Source: Litomosoides sigmodontis
Lineage: Eukaryota > Nematoda > Chromadorea > Rhabditida > Onchocercidae
Length of the DNA stretch: 64,000 nucleotides
NCBI GenBank assembly: GCA_963070105.1
Contig: OY718805.1
Coordinates: 7,188,001-7,252,000, forward strand
Direction of reading: 5' to 3'
Shown here: in pieces, positions 12,676 to 26,937 of the stretch
Layout: each line of letters starts with the position of its first letter
Numbering within the stretch: the first letter of the stretch is position 1
Translations under genes and position numbers: made by a program
The notes under the pieces: model-generated
Seen by the model: the letters and a program-made list of their open reading frames with translations, nothing else
Databases searched by the model: none
What the model was told of the DNA's origin: nothing

Positions 12676-15600
12676 TCACGCCCGCATCTCTGTCATCCCA
12701 CCGTCTTGCTACACTTGTTCATCCTGTTCTGTGTAAAGCTTGCAAACGAAGTAATTGTTCATTTCGTCGGATAATTCATTTTTTCTGAAATTAGCGTACG
12801 TGGAAAAGTGTTAGTTGCACTGAAATAATTACGAATAGCGAAATTGAAATAAAAAGTGTTCTTTGACGCATTCACACTTCGCTGTTGATGGTAAGCGGAA
12901 GAAGGAGTGAAGTTGACGGGAAGTCTGCAGCGGTGAAAAATGACAAGTAAATTGTTTTTAGCACTTCGAATGTCTTTTTGATCGATCCAGCGATGCAAGC
13001 AGTTGTTCGGTTGAGTGATTTGGGTGTGTGCGAGTGCGCTTCAATGAATGGAAGTTAGTTATCAGCCTGAAAGGTGCTAAAAATGCTAATTAGCAGCATT
13101 CCGCTCTCACTCATTCGTCATATCAGTGAGGAATCAAAGGGCAAACCGATGCGATGGTGCACAGAATTTCAACTGTGTTCCAACTTAATTTAAAACTCTG
13201 CGGTTGAGGAATGGGAAAATTTTTCATGTGCAATGATCGAAGGCATCAATGAAATGACTACAAAATATGTGACAGTAATTTATCATTTTATGCATTCCAG
13301 GATTCTATCTCTAACTCCTCCTGCAATAAGTAAAATGCGTGCTGTACGAATATTGATTATCAAATTTAGTCACTTATCAGGTTGACTTATTGCTTAGTTA
13401 ATGAATAAAGTTACGCACCGACATACTTCCTTTATTTCTTTGTAAGTTAAATATCAGCGTGTAATTGCTTATTTTCCAATTCCTGCTAAAGTATGGAACC
13501 ATACGGTTAGGTGTTTGTCATTGCACGCCTGAATAGGAATACATTTCAAGATTTCGAAGAAGTGCTTTGATGTTTATTCGTCTGGAAATGATGCGTTAAA
13601 TAAATCAGAGAGGGAATATTCCTCTTCGCTTTGCTAAATTACCGTCCTCAACTGCGGCACTTCTATGATGAAAAATATGAAGAAATTTGAGGCACTTCCA
13701 TCTGTCCTTAGTGAACGGGTAGGCAGATGGACGGGTAGATGCTTGGAAGAGAAGTGGGTGGAAAAATGAGCAGAAACTGATTCTCTCAGATTTATTTGAA
13801 ATGTTTAAAAAATTTTGGAGAAGTCTCTTCCTCCCATCTCATGGCAAGCAAACCATCGCAAAGTCTTTCGCTCACACAAAGAAAAGAGAAGAAGGGGAAA
13901 AAATGAAGGAAAGAGCCATAAATTGACTATTGCATTCATCCAATAACAGCTAATGGTGTAGGAAAGCTCGAACTTTTTTTTAATTAACTCAACTTATCAA
14001 CTTTTCCTACAAGACAGAAGCTCAATTTATTAGCAATTACGATGCAAATTTTAAATTATTAAGAAGGCTTTTAGCAGTATTTCTTTGAGCTATTTTATAG
14101 CTATGCACACCACGATGAAAGTTCCAAAGTTTTTAAAGTAAAGCACGCAATTTTGCGTTCATTTCCTGCCTTATGATTATTTATCGATTTCCAAATAGAT
14201 TTCAAGTATTGCATTGACCTAAATAATTCGACGATACTTAAAAGATTAAGCAATACTTCCTGCAGGTAAACTCACTCATTAGAGTGGCATCTGCAATTAA
14301 CTACCACCGTGAATGAATGGGAAAAGTATGGTGAATTCTTTGATTTTTCTCTTCAAAAGGGTAAATTCAAAGTTTGAACTTATCCTCTGACTACCTTCAG
14401 CTCAATTCAATTAAGCTCAGCTCAACTTCTTCCTCACTTGAATGATTGCTCCAAACCAGTGCCTACCTATCATCGCCTTGAAATATCAAATACTTTTATC
14501 AAATGGCAGCAGTTCGTCCATCCATCTGTCCACTCATCAACGCTATCTTCCGGATAGATAAATAAATCTCTTCCTCAACCTTAGCCATTATCATATCATA
14601 TCATGCATGATAACGATGTTTTACAATTTAATTCATTGCTTTCCACTAGTCGATGGGGAAAGGAAGACAAAAAACAGATCGAAATAGCATATTACGACGA
14701 TCCTACGAAAAATGAAATTGCACACATTCCACTTAAATTAATAATTATAAGAAGTAATTCATCATGCAGGAATTGAAAGTAAAGGTAGGATGAATGTAAT
14801 TAAATTAACTTATTCAGTTGACAATTATTTTAGAATAAAGTTAAATGGCTCTGCAACATTTTTAACTTTTATTAGTAAAATTTAACAGCAAAATACAAGT
14901 GTTTTATTTGCTTACTTTCCCACTTCAAAGGCCAACCCTTTCTTCCTCGTGTTATTTATTTGTTCTTTGTTTTTGTTTTTTTTTTGGTAAAATAGTTGAA
15001 AGGAAATCTTCGATAACATTAGCAATTTGCAAGGAAAGCTAGAATGCTCAGATAAGAAGAAGGGCTCTTCTTCCATCCTTTTTCCATCTTTCAATTTTCC
15101 ATCTTACTCTTTGCTTAAATTGATTGAAAGAGACTTTAGCTGGACGAACCGACGGCGGGTGGGATGATTTCAAGTGCAACATTTTTATCATAACAGTGGT
15201 TGATTTCACTTGTAACAAGCATTCCTCGTTGCGTTGCACTTCTCAGCTTATATTAGTAAGTAAAGTAAGGTGACAAGACGACTTTCATTCAAACTTTAAT
15301 CATTCATTGATGAAAGTTCCCCTTTGGGAGCAGCATTTTTACTTTGAAAAACACTAAGCCTACACTTTCGCATGCAAATTTCAAGAGAGGAAAGTTTCCT
15401 CGTGGGACTTCCCTCCACCAATTATATTGTATTCGAAAATGTGTTTGGTCCGTTTCTGAGGTTACTTGACAGCTTAGATGTTAGATGTTAGCTTCTTCCT
15501 TAGGCACTGTGATATGTCGTGATATTTCGCATCAGCACTTGTCAATTTTAACCTTACTGCTGGAATTTTCAACTTTACTCACTTTCCAGTTCAATTGAAA

Positions 15601-16611
15601 ATGAAGATAGTCTTGCAAGGTTAAAAGATTTCTTTAGCTTTATTTGCTCGTTAAATAAATCAACTTTCCGTTAAATCAGTTATCACTGTTTTAAATTTAG
15701 CTGAATGTAATTTAATAACTACAAAAGGAAATTAATTCTATTTCATTGTTTTAAATTTAATTGAATATAATTTAATAATCTTTAATAATTTATAATTTAA
15801 TAATTTCATGGGCTTTGCAGTTTCCACTGCTCAATTCAATCTAATGTGTTATTGCTGAAATAAAGCGCCTAAAATGGTTTTTTTTTCTGCAAACTAAAAG
15901 TTTCAAGAGGCAATTCTACTACGCGGGAAATATTTTAATAAAATTATCAAATACTTACTTGCTATGAAACGGAAGATGTCCTAAATAATCTACATATTCT
16001 CAGTGTTTTTTTTTGCAAAAGAAAAAGAGGATGTACTTTTGAAATTATGAAAAGTTTAAAATTGAAATAGTTGAGATGGAAAATGAAGAGGACGTGTTTT
16101 TCTACTTTTTTTTTTAAAAAAATAATATAAATTAACTGCCATAGCGTAGTTCTAGGGTTGATAATTTACTGGTGTTTATCATATTTGATGCATTATTATT
16201 TCATAACTTTGCTAATTTATGCTAAGCGCAAATGTCACAGTAATATTACATGTATTTGCTCGTTTCTTAGCAACTTCTATAAATTTGATGGCATTGTGTC
16301 TTTAGTTTGATGAATAATTTCGAGCTTATCGATTACTACATTTTGTAAGATTTGCAAAGTGTTTGTTTTAGCCACTAACTTACCTCATAAGGTACCTAGG
16401 GCTATCGGTGAGCATTCAGTCAGCAAAAGAAAACCAAGCAGAATGAGGTATTTTGAAAAATGAGGAGATTATGGGAGCGAGTGAAAATTTGTTGTAATTA
16501 CGAAATATGAAGTTAAGCGAAGAGGCCAATTAAACATTCTTTGATAGTTGTGATTGGCTAATGAAAGTTCTTCAAAGTTTTATTTCTTCTTCTATTCATT
16601 CATTTATAAGT

Positions 16612-16674
16612 CACACACACACACAATCACGTCTGCACACAGACACACACAGACACACACACACACACACAGAC
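16612..16674. repeat. CA-rich microsatellite
   Basis: Imperfect (CA)n with interspersed CAGA units. It is a simple repeat with no coding potential; open frames across it translate to Thr-His repeats. Confidence 0.92.
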
Positions 16675-17659
16675 AATTTTATCCATCCGTCTAACCAACC
16701 AACAAACCAACGAATCCATCCGATAATTTCCACTGAAAATTGGTTTATGCAATTTCATTTATTTGAAATCTTTTTTATTAGCGGTAAAATGCTTGCCGAC
16801 GCAATTTGCAATGAGTAAGGAGGATGATGAAGCCTGAAAATCTTATTTATTGAGAGGTAGGAGGAAGGGAGAGGGATGAACGCGTGCTTTTCCTAGCACT
16901 TAGAGAAAATAAAAACGTAAGTTATTTAGTAGCATGAATTCCTTACTTTTCAAAGAGGAGGAAAGCAACGTTCGCTTGTTTGCCACACTTATTCTTACTT
17001 GTAGCTTAGCTAAACGGTAGAATTTATGATTTTTGCTCAGATCGATCAGTATTTTTGCTTGAAAGAGACGGATCTTTCCCACGTACACTTCACGTTTCGT
17101 CAATATTTACCTATAAAATTAAATGGTACAACAACAACAAACAACAACAGCAAAAACAGTAAGCAATAGGAATGACGGTAACAATAACGGCAACAGCGCT
17201 TGTTTGTGGTGAAAATGACGTTGTTCGAGAAAGCATTATGCTTGCCTCTCGCCACTCAACTTCACTTTTAAACACATTTCGCTCACACTAAATAAAATTA
17301 TTCATTCAGAAGCAAAAATTATTGCAAAAGTTGCAATAGACATGAAGTTATTTGCTCCCTCCTCTTCATTCCTCAAAAATTTCAATTTCAGACCTCTTCA
17401 AACATATTTCTTTAGCTTCCGATGATTGCAGTCATTGAGCTAGCTAATTGACCACTTAATAGCTTCAGGTGCTAGAGAAAAGGTTTGACGTGAGCTAGAC
17501 GTGAATGATGCCTTTTTGGTAGGAAAGTTGGGAGTTTTAGCTAAAGTGCTACGATTTGAAGTAAGCGTATAGCTCATTTTCTCTCTTTTTTGCCTGTACA
17601 ATCGCTTTACAGTACCTTAAGAGTAATTTCGAAGACACTTGCATCATTTCACTTCAGGA

Positions 17660-20274
17660 ATGATCTCAGCAGTGCGGGTGACGATGCATTCGTCTTCACA
17701 GCAAGCGCAAACGTCCACTTCCAACATCGAACGGCCATTTCGATTGCTTGTAAAAGATCGTCTATTCATTATTGAATCGACAATTATCGCACAACTTTCG
17801 CCGATATTTGCCGGAATAGTCGTCTCGCCGGAATCGAGCGCAACCGGCAGCGATGATCAACCTTTACGGGAAATTGTAGACGAGAGCAGCGACGATATCG
17901 CTACATTTTTAAATTGCTGCAGCAATGCTGATCTTATAGACGGTTAGTCGCCGTAGCTCATTCTTATCAACCCTTCACTGATTTCCTCAAACCGGAAAGC
18001 GTTGAATTGCGGTCACTCACCAAGAGCCCTTAATGAATTCTTGATTGAAAGGAAAAGTTTACTTAGCTAAAAAAATGAGAGAATATAATTCGAGGTATGC
18101 TCCTCTTGAAAATAAATTTTCAGTGAGGGAAAGATATCTAATAATCCTCAAATTACGTCAGACTACACTTTTTCATTTTTATTTCAATTTATCATTCAGT
18201 TTATCCTTGTACGATGTCACCAACAAGTTCAATTCTAAATTTAAGGCACCAAAATTTTCAAAATAAAATCAAGATCCAATGATGCTAGTTATTAATCTCG
18301 CATACCGAATTAAACTCTTCCCTCTCAAACCAACAATAAAACAAAAGCAACGGATGAACTCCCGCAATCGATCACCTGTACTCCTCCTAACAACTTACCG
18401 AATTTTAGCCATTACAACAGATCGTTCATTAAACCTCCCTTCCTGTAACATGGAGAGAGAGAGAGAGAGAGAGACAGCTTCTCGCTACTGAAGCGATGAA
18501 AATTCATATGGGTAATGACGTTAAGTACACATTGTTAAATGGCAAAGTAACGTGCAAGTTTTAAGGCAATTTTAATTTTAGTATGCGTGACATTTTAGAA
18601 AGCAATTTTGCCACAGTGCTTCGCTTGTCAAGGAAGTACCAAGTGAAGTCGTTGATCGAAGCTTGTGAGGAATTCATTTCCAGCAAATGCGACTTAGAGT
18701 AAGTTCCAATCGCGAACTTCAATTCCTATATTCTCTTTCTTGCTCTGAACAAAAATGTCACAGTCTATTGGTGGAACAGTTACAAATTTAAAGCAAAAGT
18801 TAAAATTCACCTTTAGCCTATCAATGCGCTGCGCGACACATTGCACTGAAATTGGTGACGATAGGATAAATTAGTAAAATGTGATTAAAAGCAATGTTCG
18901 GATAAATAGTCATCAGCGTATCTACTTCAAGCATCAAGCACTTTTCATATTATTAAGTCTATTACTATCTCTTAATTAAATGTAAATTGAATGTTAAATC
19001 TGTTTATTAATCAATCAACAATTAATATAGCACATTGACAGCAATTTCAACAATCTGAGTTTCAAAATGAAATTGAAATATTAAATTAAATTATGGCAGG
19101 ACAAAGAAGTAATTATCAGTAACTGAATATTTCTTTTCCAGGCTTATCTTTCCTTCATTCTCAATTGTTTGTTTATTCATCTCAGTCAATTTGAAAGATA
19201 ATTGAAATTGTTGAATTCGTTTTTTTTTTTTTATTTAAAAGATAGGAATAGCTCTGTGGAAAAGGACTGAATGCAATTAAACAGGAAATTTCAGTTTGAT
19301 TAGATAATTCATACTACGCTCACAAGTAGCAACAATGTACGATACCATACGGTACTCATAGTAATTTCATTTTCGGATTTTTTGCAGCAATTGTTTCTTT
19401 AAGACTTTTTATTTTACATCATGTAGTTGCTTGTATTGGATAGCAGCCTATCACGTGAAGCAGACGATATATGAAAATCATTAATTAACAGCCACGTGAC
19501 AACAAGTGAACTCCAGCTTCGGAGGAATTTTGAAAGTGTGCTAAGTTGAAAAGTGTGAAGAAGATTTGCAGTGGATTGAAAGCAGATCAGGTGGTGACGC
19601 TGCTGATTATTAGCAATGAATATCACTTGTGTAGAGAGGCGATGGTCAAGCTTATCAGTCGGATCGCTTCCGAAACCAAAAATGACTTAGCACGGTTGAA
19701 GTTAAGCAGAACACTGCCACCACCGGTAAATTATCCTTTAATTAGCTATGAAAACAGCAAACGTTGTCATAAAATTAACTGAATGATTAATTGCATTCAA
19801 TATTTTTTAGCGATTTTTCGATTAATTCTTTCGTATTATAAAATAAGCAATTTGTTTTCCTGAAATTGAATTTAATTTTTCCTAGCAAAATTTCATTATT
19901 AAAGTAACTATTGCTTTTTTTTTTGCAAAGTTTTGCATATTATTTAAGTGTGAAAACATAGTAACACATAAAATATTTTCATTCTGAAAATAAATAAATC
20001 AAAAAGAAAATTTAATAATTTTATGGAAAAAAATTTTTTTAAAAGTAAAAAATTTGAAAGTGGAGTGAGAAATTTTCACGTAAGCAAATTTTTGCAGTTA
20101 CATAGCTCAATAGTGACAACAAATTTAAATATAACAAAGCTGAGAGAGATTGAAACGATGAATGGTCACCTCTTCAAGATGAATCGTTCCGTGACGTTGT
20201 ACAGACGAATGGTTTGTGAGATGTGCAAGAGAATCACTGATTCCGCCTATTGTGAAGGTGAAGATTTAAAATGA
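17660..20274 (+). CDS. Small BTB/POZ domain protein
   Basis: Four exons, 17660-17942, 18566-18698, 19572-19725 and 20098-20274, join in phase to give about 248 residues. The first two read like a BTB/POZ domain: a buried β/α core around ESTIIAQLSPIFAGIV, then FLNCC, and the helix NFATVLRLSRKYQVKSLIEACEEFI, typical of the A4-A5 end of nematode BTB proteins. The third (DQVVTLLIISNEYHL) resembles the helical BACK-like extension after BTB. No MATH, Kelch or zinc-finger part is seen. BTB proteins of this sort commonly dimerise and act as cullin-3 adaptors; that role is inferred from the family only. The ATG was chosen because cttcag, a probable spliced-leader acceptor, ends two bases before it. 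The second exon uses a weak acceptor (ttttaag) and the last exon could be longer. Confidence 0.62.
18453..18474. repeat. (GA)n microsatellite
   Basis: A pure GA dinucleotide run inside the first intron of the BTB gene. Confidence 0.9.
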
Positions 20275-22606
20275 CTTTCAAACAGTCTTAATTGTAATTA
20301 ACGGCAAGCTCAGTCATATCGAAGTTCAGTCGTTACTGAAGATTGTTATGCAAACTTTTGATGATTCATAGAAAACTTTTTTTAATTGTTAGCCATCTCT
20401 GAGCACCGTTGTTTCCTCTCTTCAATTAACAATCAAAGTGAAGCAAATTGCAATTCCTTGTAATCTTTTCAAAATCCAAACTTTCTAAGGGTAAAATTTC
20501 ACTTAAAAAATCATTAGGAATTGCATTAGCAAAGCGCAAACGGTAAAGCGTAGCTTTCTTCAGGCTGCAAGAAGGCATTTTGCAAAGATCACTGGAGTCG
20601 AAATAGATGTTCAAGCAGTTATGGACAGGATATGATCGATGAATTACGACGAAATTTGGTGGAATTGGAATACGAATGAGTGAAGAAGCACAAAAGCATT
20701 GTACTCTCTCTCTCTCTCTCCCTCTTTACTCTGTTTAATTTAAGTCTATGATGAAATTTGAAAATTCACTCAATCACTTCGTTAATTAGCGTTCATAAAT
20801 CCTAAGCGACAAAATGTAGAAATGGCATGTAAGGAGAAAAAAATTCAAGGCGAAAAAAAATTTTTTTTTAAGCTGCCTCTCTATTCAGTTATCAATTTCG
20901 GTTGCATATGATCAATTCTTTAGCCCAAGAGAGAGGGAGAGAGAGAGAGAGAGCAAGAGAGAATAATTAAGCGAAAGTAATCGTTAGAGTAATAGTGCAA
21001 AGCAAAAATTAACATAAGTTGACGACTGACTTTCAATTTTTTTTTGAGATAGAATTAACAAAATTAGATCAAAATTTCGTTATCGATTTTTCAGTATCAG
21101 CAGATCATTGTCTGCGATCGTGTCGTATCAATGTGTTTCTACAGCTATTGCTATTTATTTCATCGTCCAAAACAATGTTGTCTACACTGTCCTCATTCAT
21201 TTAACGAATCGTTCATTTGCATTTTAGCAGAATTTCCACTTGTCATTGTTATTGAAATTGAAATTGAAATTGTAGTGGCAGTAAGGTGAAATAACTGATA
21301 TGTTTTCTCCTGCGCGCTATTCATTTCTAATAGATATAGTTCATTAATTACCTAAATTAACTTACATCTCATCTTCATCGTCTATTTCTCCCATTCAATT
21401 CGAAAATTGGTGTGTATGTGCTAGGAGGTGGCAATAAGGAGCAGACGCTTCCTTCTCATCCTCATTCATAACAAAGTAATATTTTTTAAAATGAAAATGA
21501 ATGATGCACTTTCCATTATACTTTCTAATATTCCAATATCAGCGAGCGCTGCTTTACATCATCACCTTTTCCGTGGCAATTTTATTTTTGAATTTTTATG
21601 ATATTTTCCTTTATGTTAAAGTGTTGCAGTATTTCTCCCTCCTATCATCTCTCTCGCCCTCTGCCCCTCGCGCTTTCTTCCACTTTCTCTCTTTTTCGGG
21701 TTTTTGCCATCTTCACATATTACATTACGTCGTGGAACGGGAAAAATTTTTGCTGCAAAATTACTGTGTTAAAATTTGACCTAATCTGAGCGTTGCGAAA
21801 ATTGTGCCATTTGACCTCATTTTTCACCTCTATCATTCAGCAAATCAAATAAGTGCTCTTGTCGTGAAAGGAATGAATGTGTTTAATTATATTCTCTATA
21901 GTTTTATTTTTTTTTATCCTCGAATTTTTACGGCCATCATTTCACGGACGCTTTTCGCACGTGAGAAAATGGATGACCGCTACTCAGTTTGTACAACTGA
22001 TGAGCTACAAGAATGGAATTTCCATTCGTTTGTGCTAGTCATCATTATGTCCAAGTTGTCAGAACGGACGATTAATTCGTTCAGTTCGATTTTTCATTTA
22101 AGCGAAAATAAAAGATTCAAATGATGCATCTATTTCTTGCGTGAATTTCCTCATCTCAGAACACTATTCTTCAGAAAAAGAAAAAAAAACACTTTCAAAT
22201 TTGGCTTCTTTTCCCCTCCTACCTGATCAACTTATCTTTCAATTATCCTTTTTTTCTCCTATATTTTTGCCATTTTGCAAATCCATAGCATGCAGAAAAT
22301 AGAAGGGTTGCATTAATGAGTTTAATTAATCGATCGCTTTTTTTTAAAAAACGCAATTGATCCCGTCTTTTTTTGCATTCCCATTTTTGTAATCTATGAG
22401 TTCATTGAATTAAAATTTGAAATCTAAACACTCTCTACCCTACCTTTACTGAACGTACCATTATTTTGCAATATGAAATTCACAGCAACCATGAAAATTT
22501 ATTTATATGTCTCCTTTGAGTCATACCGCATTAAAAATATTGCAAAATAATATTGCAGAAAGAATTCACAAGCACATTCATTCCCTGAATTATCAAGGTG
22601 ATCGAT
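20275..22606. other. Intergenic interval, nothing coding recognised
   Basis: 2.3 kb between the BTB gene and the EXPERA gene. It holds a CT tract (20704-20720) and a GA tract (20929-20962) facing each other. Frames of up to about 100 codons near 21500-22120 translate to AT-driven, low-information sequence with no splice context or family resemblance. Confidence 0.55.
20704..20962. repeat. Facing CT and GA tracts
   Basis: A CT run at 20704-20720 and a mostly GA run at 20929-20962 could pair as an inverted repeat with a loop of roughly 210 bases. They may simply be two independent microsatellites. Confidence 0.6.
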
Positions 22607-24824
22607 ATGAGGGATGACCACTGCAATCGGCGAAATTCACCAATGTCACGTTGGATTCGAATTTGGCTTAAAATTTCAACAGTGATATGTAGCTTGGACG
22701 TTGCGTACACAATGCTTCGTCCGTACACCCTTCGAGACAATACGCTGGGATACTTTTATGAATTATGTTTGTTTCTCACTTATTCACGTAGACATATGTG
22801 CAATTAATGAAGCAAACGATTCAACTAATTTGTTCTGAGAACTTTTGAAAATACAGTTTCCTTTGCAACAGTCGGTAACCAAAAAGGCGATCGTCGTATG
22901 TTTGTTTATTCGACAGAATGGTCACTTGTCACCTAAATATCCACCCATCTTGTAATTCTAATCTTTTTTAAAAGCTAACTCATCTCTGCCTGGAAAGACC
23001 ACTCTGTCGAGTCCTTCTGAAAGCAGGTTCCAGTGGTCTTTTTTCAAGGTCTTTAATTCCACTTCATATTCAAATAAATGGAATGAAATCCATTTCTTAT
23101 TTCCCACTTCTCTCACTGATAGGACCATCGGAAATAAATTCTTCAGCGGTGGAAAATTAAAAAACTGCGGATTTTATTAGTACTCTACCAGAATGATGGA
23201 ATTGATTGATTGACTTAAATATACCGCCACATACTTCAACTATTAATCCGTAAATTTAATTATTAGAGAGCTACCTTATACAGGAACTGATCCAGTTCTC
23301 AGTTTCCTCGTTATATGATTGAAATTGAAGTCTGTCGATAGGCTCAAATATTAGCAGCAGTAACAAGGATTTGACATCAAATTATTTTCGCTTCAAAAAA
23401 TCCTATGAAATTCTAATTTTAAATATTAGTTTGCCTTCACAGGGAATATCTATAGCGACGTTGATCTGAGGTATGCCGCAACCAACGATATTGTTACAAT
23501 GGCCACCGGTCGGTTGATGGTCATCGAGATAATCTTAAATATTGTCGCCCTATATCTGGTAAACATTCATTTACTTAAATATATTACAGTTGATTTCGCA
23601 CAAGAATCTAATAGAAACAAGCACTCAGTGATCACAGTGAACATTCAGCAAAGTTTAATAAATTGTAAAAATAAAATTATCTAAAGAATGCTGAATAACA
23701 ACAACTTTGATTGCTCAATGAAGTTAGAAAAGTCCTAATTTATTTCTGAGATTTGCATTTATGTGAATTTGCAGAGAATTAGACATAAATTTGAAAGTGC
23801 TTAGTGACCAATACGATCGTTTCTGCTAATATTAAAACTCAGTAAACTAGAAGTTAGCAATGAGGGAAATTCAAAAAATGTTGAATTTAATGAAAATATT
23901 AGATTTATTGAAATCCTCAAAAACAAGTCATGAAGTTCTAATTCATCAAAGAATCTGCTAACATTTTGCACAATTTATTAGCACTTTTTTTTTTTAATGA
24001 AATTTATACTATAAAATAGTTCCAGCAGAAATTTTCAGATAAATGAATTTAATGTCATTGACACTTCACTTTGTGAAGTTAACTCATCCTCTCTCGCGCT
24101 CTCTTTGATGTTTGCGAGTTGAATGATATTTTATCGATGATATATAAGCCGTCATTAAATCACAACAAGCTTTTTAAGAGACTGTTTTGAAAGAATCACT
24201 AGGAAACTTTTTAGAAACATTTAAAAATAATTTTGTGCTATAACCATCGAATTCCAATGATTGAAAGGTTCAGCAATCAAAGGTTAGAAAGTTGAAGAGA
24301 AAAATCACTCTAAACAAATATTTAAATAAAATAAAATTTTGAATAGACAAGTTTAATTTTTTAGTGCCGAGACTATCCACGTCACGCAAAGCTAACTACA
24401 TTCCTCACAAGTGCGTTCGTCTTCTGGAAAACTCTCCTTTACATGACATTGTTTATTGCACCGCCAGAAGGTTTCTCATCTCTTCCGCTTCCTTTTCCTT
24501 TTCAATTTTCCGCTAAAGTGATCTGATGGATAAGCTTCCTCACGTGTTTCGCTCACTCAGACTGGCAGTAAAAGAATTTTTTAGCTTCTTAGTGAGTTGA
24601 GGTGAATTGCTCTCCTGCTTCGATTACTAGAATGGTTGGATGAGGTGTTCCGTGTTATTTTCCTTATTTGTATTTTAGGATCGGTTAATTATTTGGCTGA
24701 ATCAGCTGGCATATGGAAACGAATCTTCATTTTCTGGTTTCCGGATCTCATATGGTGCTTTGTTCCACTGGCTATCATTGTACATTTGTGGAATGATTTG
24801 ACTGATTCAAACATATCGTTGTAA
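22607..24824 (+). CDS. EXPERA-domain membrane protein (EBP/EBPL-like)
   Basis: Exons 22607-22766, 23443-23558, 24365-24470 and 24679-24824 give 175 residues with four hydrophobic, membrane-spanning stretches. The order matches the EXPERA fold of emopamil-binding protein, EBPL and TMEM97. There is a first helix with a long loop, then YELWNIYSDVDLRY (compare the W-Y-ADSRY signature), a second helix ending near CRDYPRHAK, a third helix, and a last helix with FPDLIWCFVPLAIIVHLW, which resembles the EBPL FNGVWVLIPG helix. EBP itself is an ER sterol Δ8-Δ7 isomerase. Here the glutamate expected after the SRY motif appears to be missing (it reads MATGRL), so binding or a scaffold role is as likely as catalysis. 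The ATG was chosen shortly after a weak tatcaag acceptor. Family assignment is moderate; the exact orthologue is unknown. Confidence 0.72.
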
Positions 24825-25090
24825 ATGTGTTGCTAAGTTAAATTTCAGAGGCCTCTTTTCATACTTCCACATTGTTCCATTTTAATCAGAAATGAATTGA
24901 CTGCGGTTTTCTGAAAATAATTGTGAAAACTAATTAGTGATAATTTCGCAGATCATCAATTGTAATTGAAATGTAGAGGCATGGAAGAAATTGAAGGGGG
25001 CACATTACTTAATTAGTTTCTATAAGTAAAGATAATGACAAGAGTTAATTAAACGTTGTAAAATGTTGTGAAAATTTACATAATTTGTTA

Positions 25091-25136
25091 ATAAATAAAT
25101 AAATAAATAGATAAATTAATTAATTAATTAATTAAC
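25091..25136. repeat. Tetranucleotide repeat (AAAT then TTAA)
   Basis: Several AAAT units pass into TTAA units, forming an AT-only simple repeat in the intergenic interval. Confidence 0.85.
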
Positions 25137-26937
25137 AAATTATAGTAGAAAATGTCTGCATGGATTTTTTTGAAAAACAAAGTGTATTGAAAAATATGTC
25201 ATGCAGTTAAATGAAAAGTAAGTGAAGTTAACAGAAGCCGCTAATCCAATCTTATACTCGGCGTGGCGATATGTGCCACCGACCTTCTCTAACTTCAACT
25301 CCTTTAGCTCTTCTCCATCCACTTTCCCGAACTTTAAAAACTGTTTGTTACGCATTCTCACAACAGCTACTTTCCCTAGCAGTAAAAGCAACAAAGTTCA
25401 GCAGTGAATAATAACAGTAATTTATTTACTGAACTGTATACGTTTCGGATCGTAACTTCGGGAAAGATCAATACAATTTGTAAATTTCCCAACTGTCACC
25501 AACCTGGAAAAGGTAATGAATGTTCTGTGAAAGAAAAAAGTTATTTTGATTTCTCTCCTTGAAAACCGCCTTTGAAAATAATCTAAAGTTTGCAAGCAAT
25601 TTGCTTAATTGCCATAACTCGGAATAAAATTTGATAGAGAAAGAGAGAGAGATCAGAATCATTTGATTGTGAATATTTATTTCTATTTGAGAACAGTGGA
25701 TTTCCATGAAGGTTTTCCGACATTCAATACTTTGATTTTTTTCAAAAATAGCTCTCGACAGTGTCTATTTAATTTAAAATAAAAATTGTACAGCACGATT
25801 TTTAAAGACTACAAAAGCAACTTTAAAAGGCTGAACTTATTTGAAATGCCGACACACCACTAATTAATATTTCTCAAATAATTTTCATCTAAATTAGAAA
25901 TTGGAAAACACACCTGTTACTACCTTCCTTTTTTTTTCAACATAGTCTGCTCAGACGAGCATTTTCAGAGCCATAGCAATTGGCATAGCTTTATTACATC
26001 TACCGAAGAGCATTGTAAGGCATCCCATAAATTTTAGAGTGATATAATTCTAGGTAACACAATTGGCTTCTTTATTGTACTCGAATAATTTAAGACAAGT
26101 ATTATGTCACAATCACACCACCTAGATATTTCTTAAATTTCTGTAATTTTCAAAATGAACTAGAAAAGTCTCAAATTATGACAACATACTGCCATCTGCT
26201 ATCGGTTGATGGATTATTTGAAATCATATCTAATTTAGCAATTCACTCGTAAAAATGAAGCATGCAGTTCTGCGATAGCTCAAAATGTGAACGGATATTT
26301 GCTAACTTAGCACCACCTAAATGATTTTATAAATTTTATTTAAAATAAATCAAACTTGTTATTCCATTAAAAAGTAACTTTATTAATTTACCTTGCCATC
26401 GTATGATATCCCATTCTATTACTCCTACGCTCTTATGCAAATCTTACCATAAATAGCTCGCTATACCTCCTACAAAAAATCCCCGCGGGATTGTCATTTT
26501 CACAACGAGCAAGGAGGATGCGTAGCATTGATAAAGCTTTCATCCACGTCCGCTGTATAATTTGAACGGGGTGTTCGTTGAGTGTTCAGGGGTGAGGAGC
26601 ACGAGAATTGTGACGGCGATTGAGCGAACATGTAGTATTAGGAAAGAAATGAATTGAGATGAAACGTGAGCTGTACGTGCAATAAGATGAGAATGTTTCC
26701 AAATCATTTTATCTTTTGTCTTGAATTAAATATCTTATATTTCGCAGAAATACACATTGTCTTCTTTTTAATTTTCCTAAAATATTTTATATTCAATGCT
26801 CTATGTTGGTAGCTTCAAGTTTTGTCGAAATTTGCCATGGCTTGCCCTTCTTGACGAAATGACGAATAAGTGCAATAAGCGCTTACTAATTGTACTAATT
26901 GCGTAAAATATTGCTGATAGTTTAGATATTTTACTTT

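Noticed and set aside
21501..22124. Frames of 92 and 106 codons between the BTB and EXPERA genes.
   Set aside because: Phe/Leu/Ser-rich low-information sequence with no conserved motif and no in-phase neighbouring exons.
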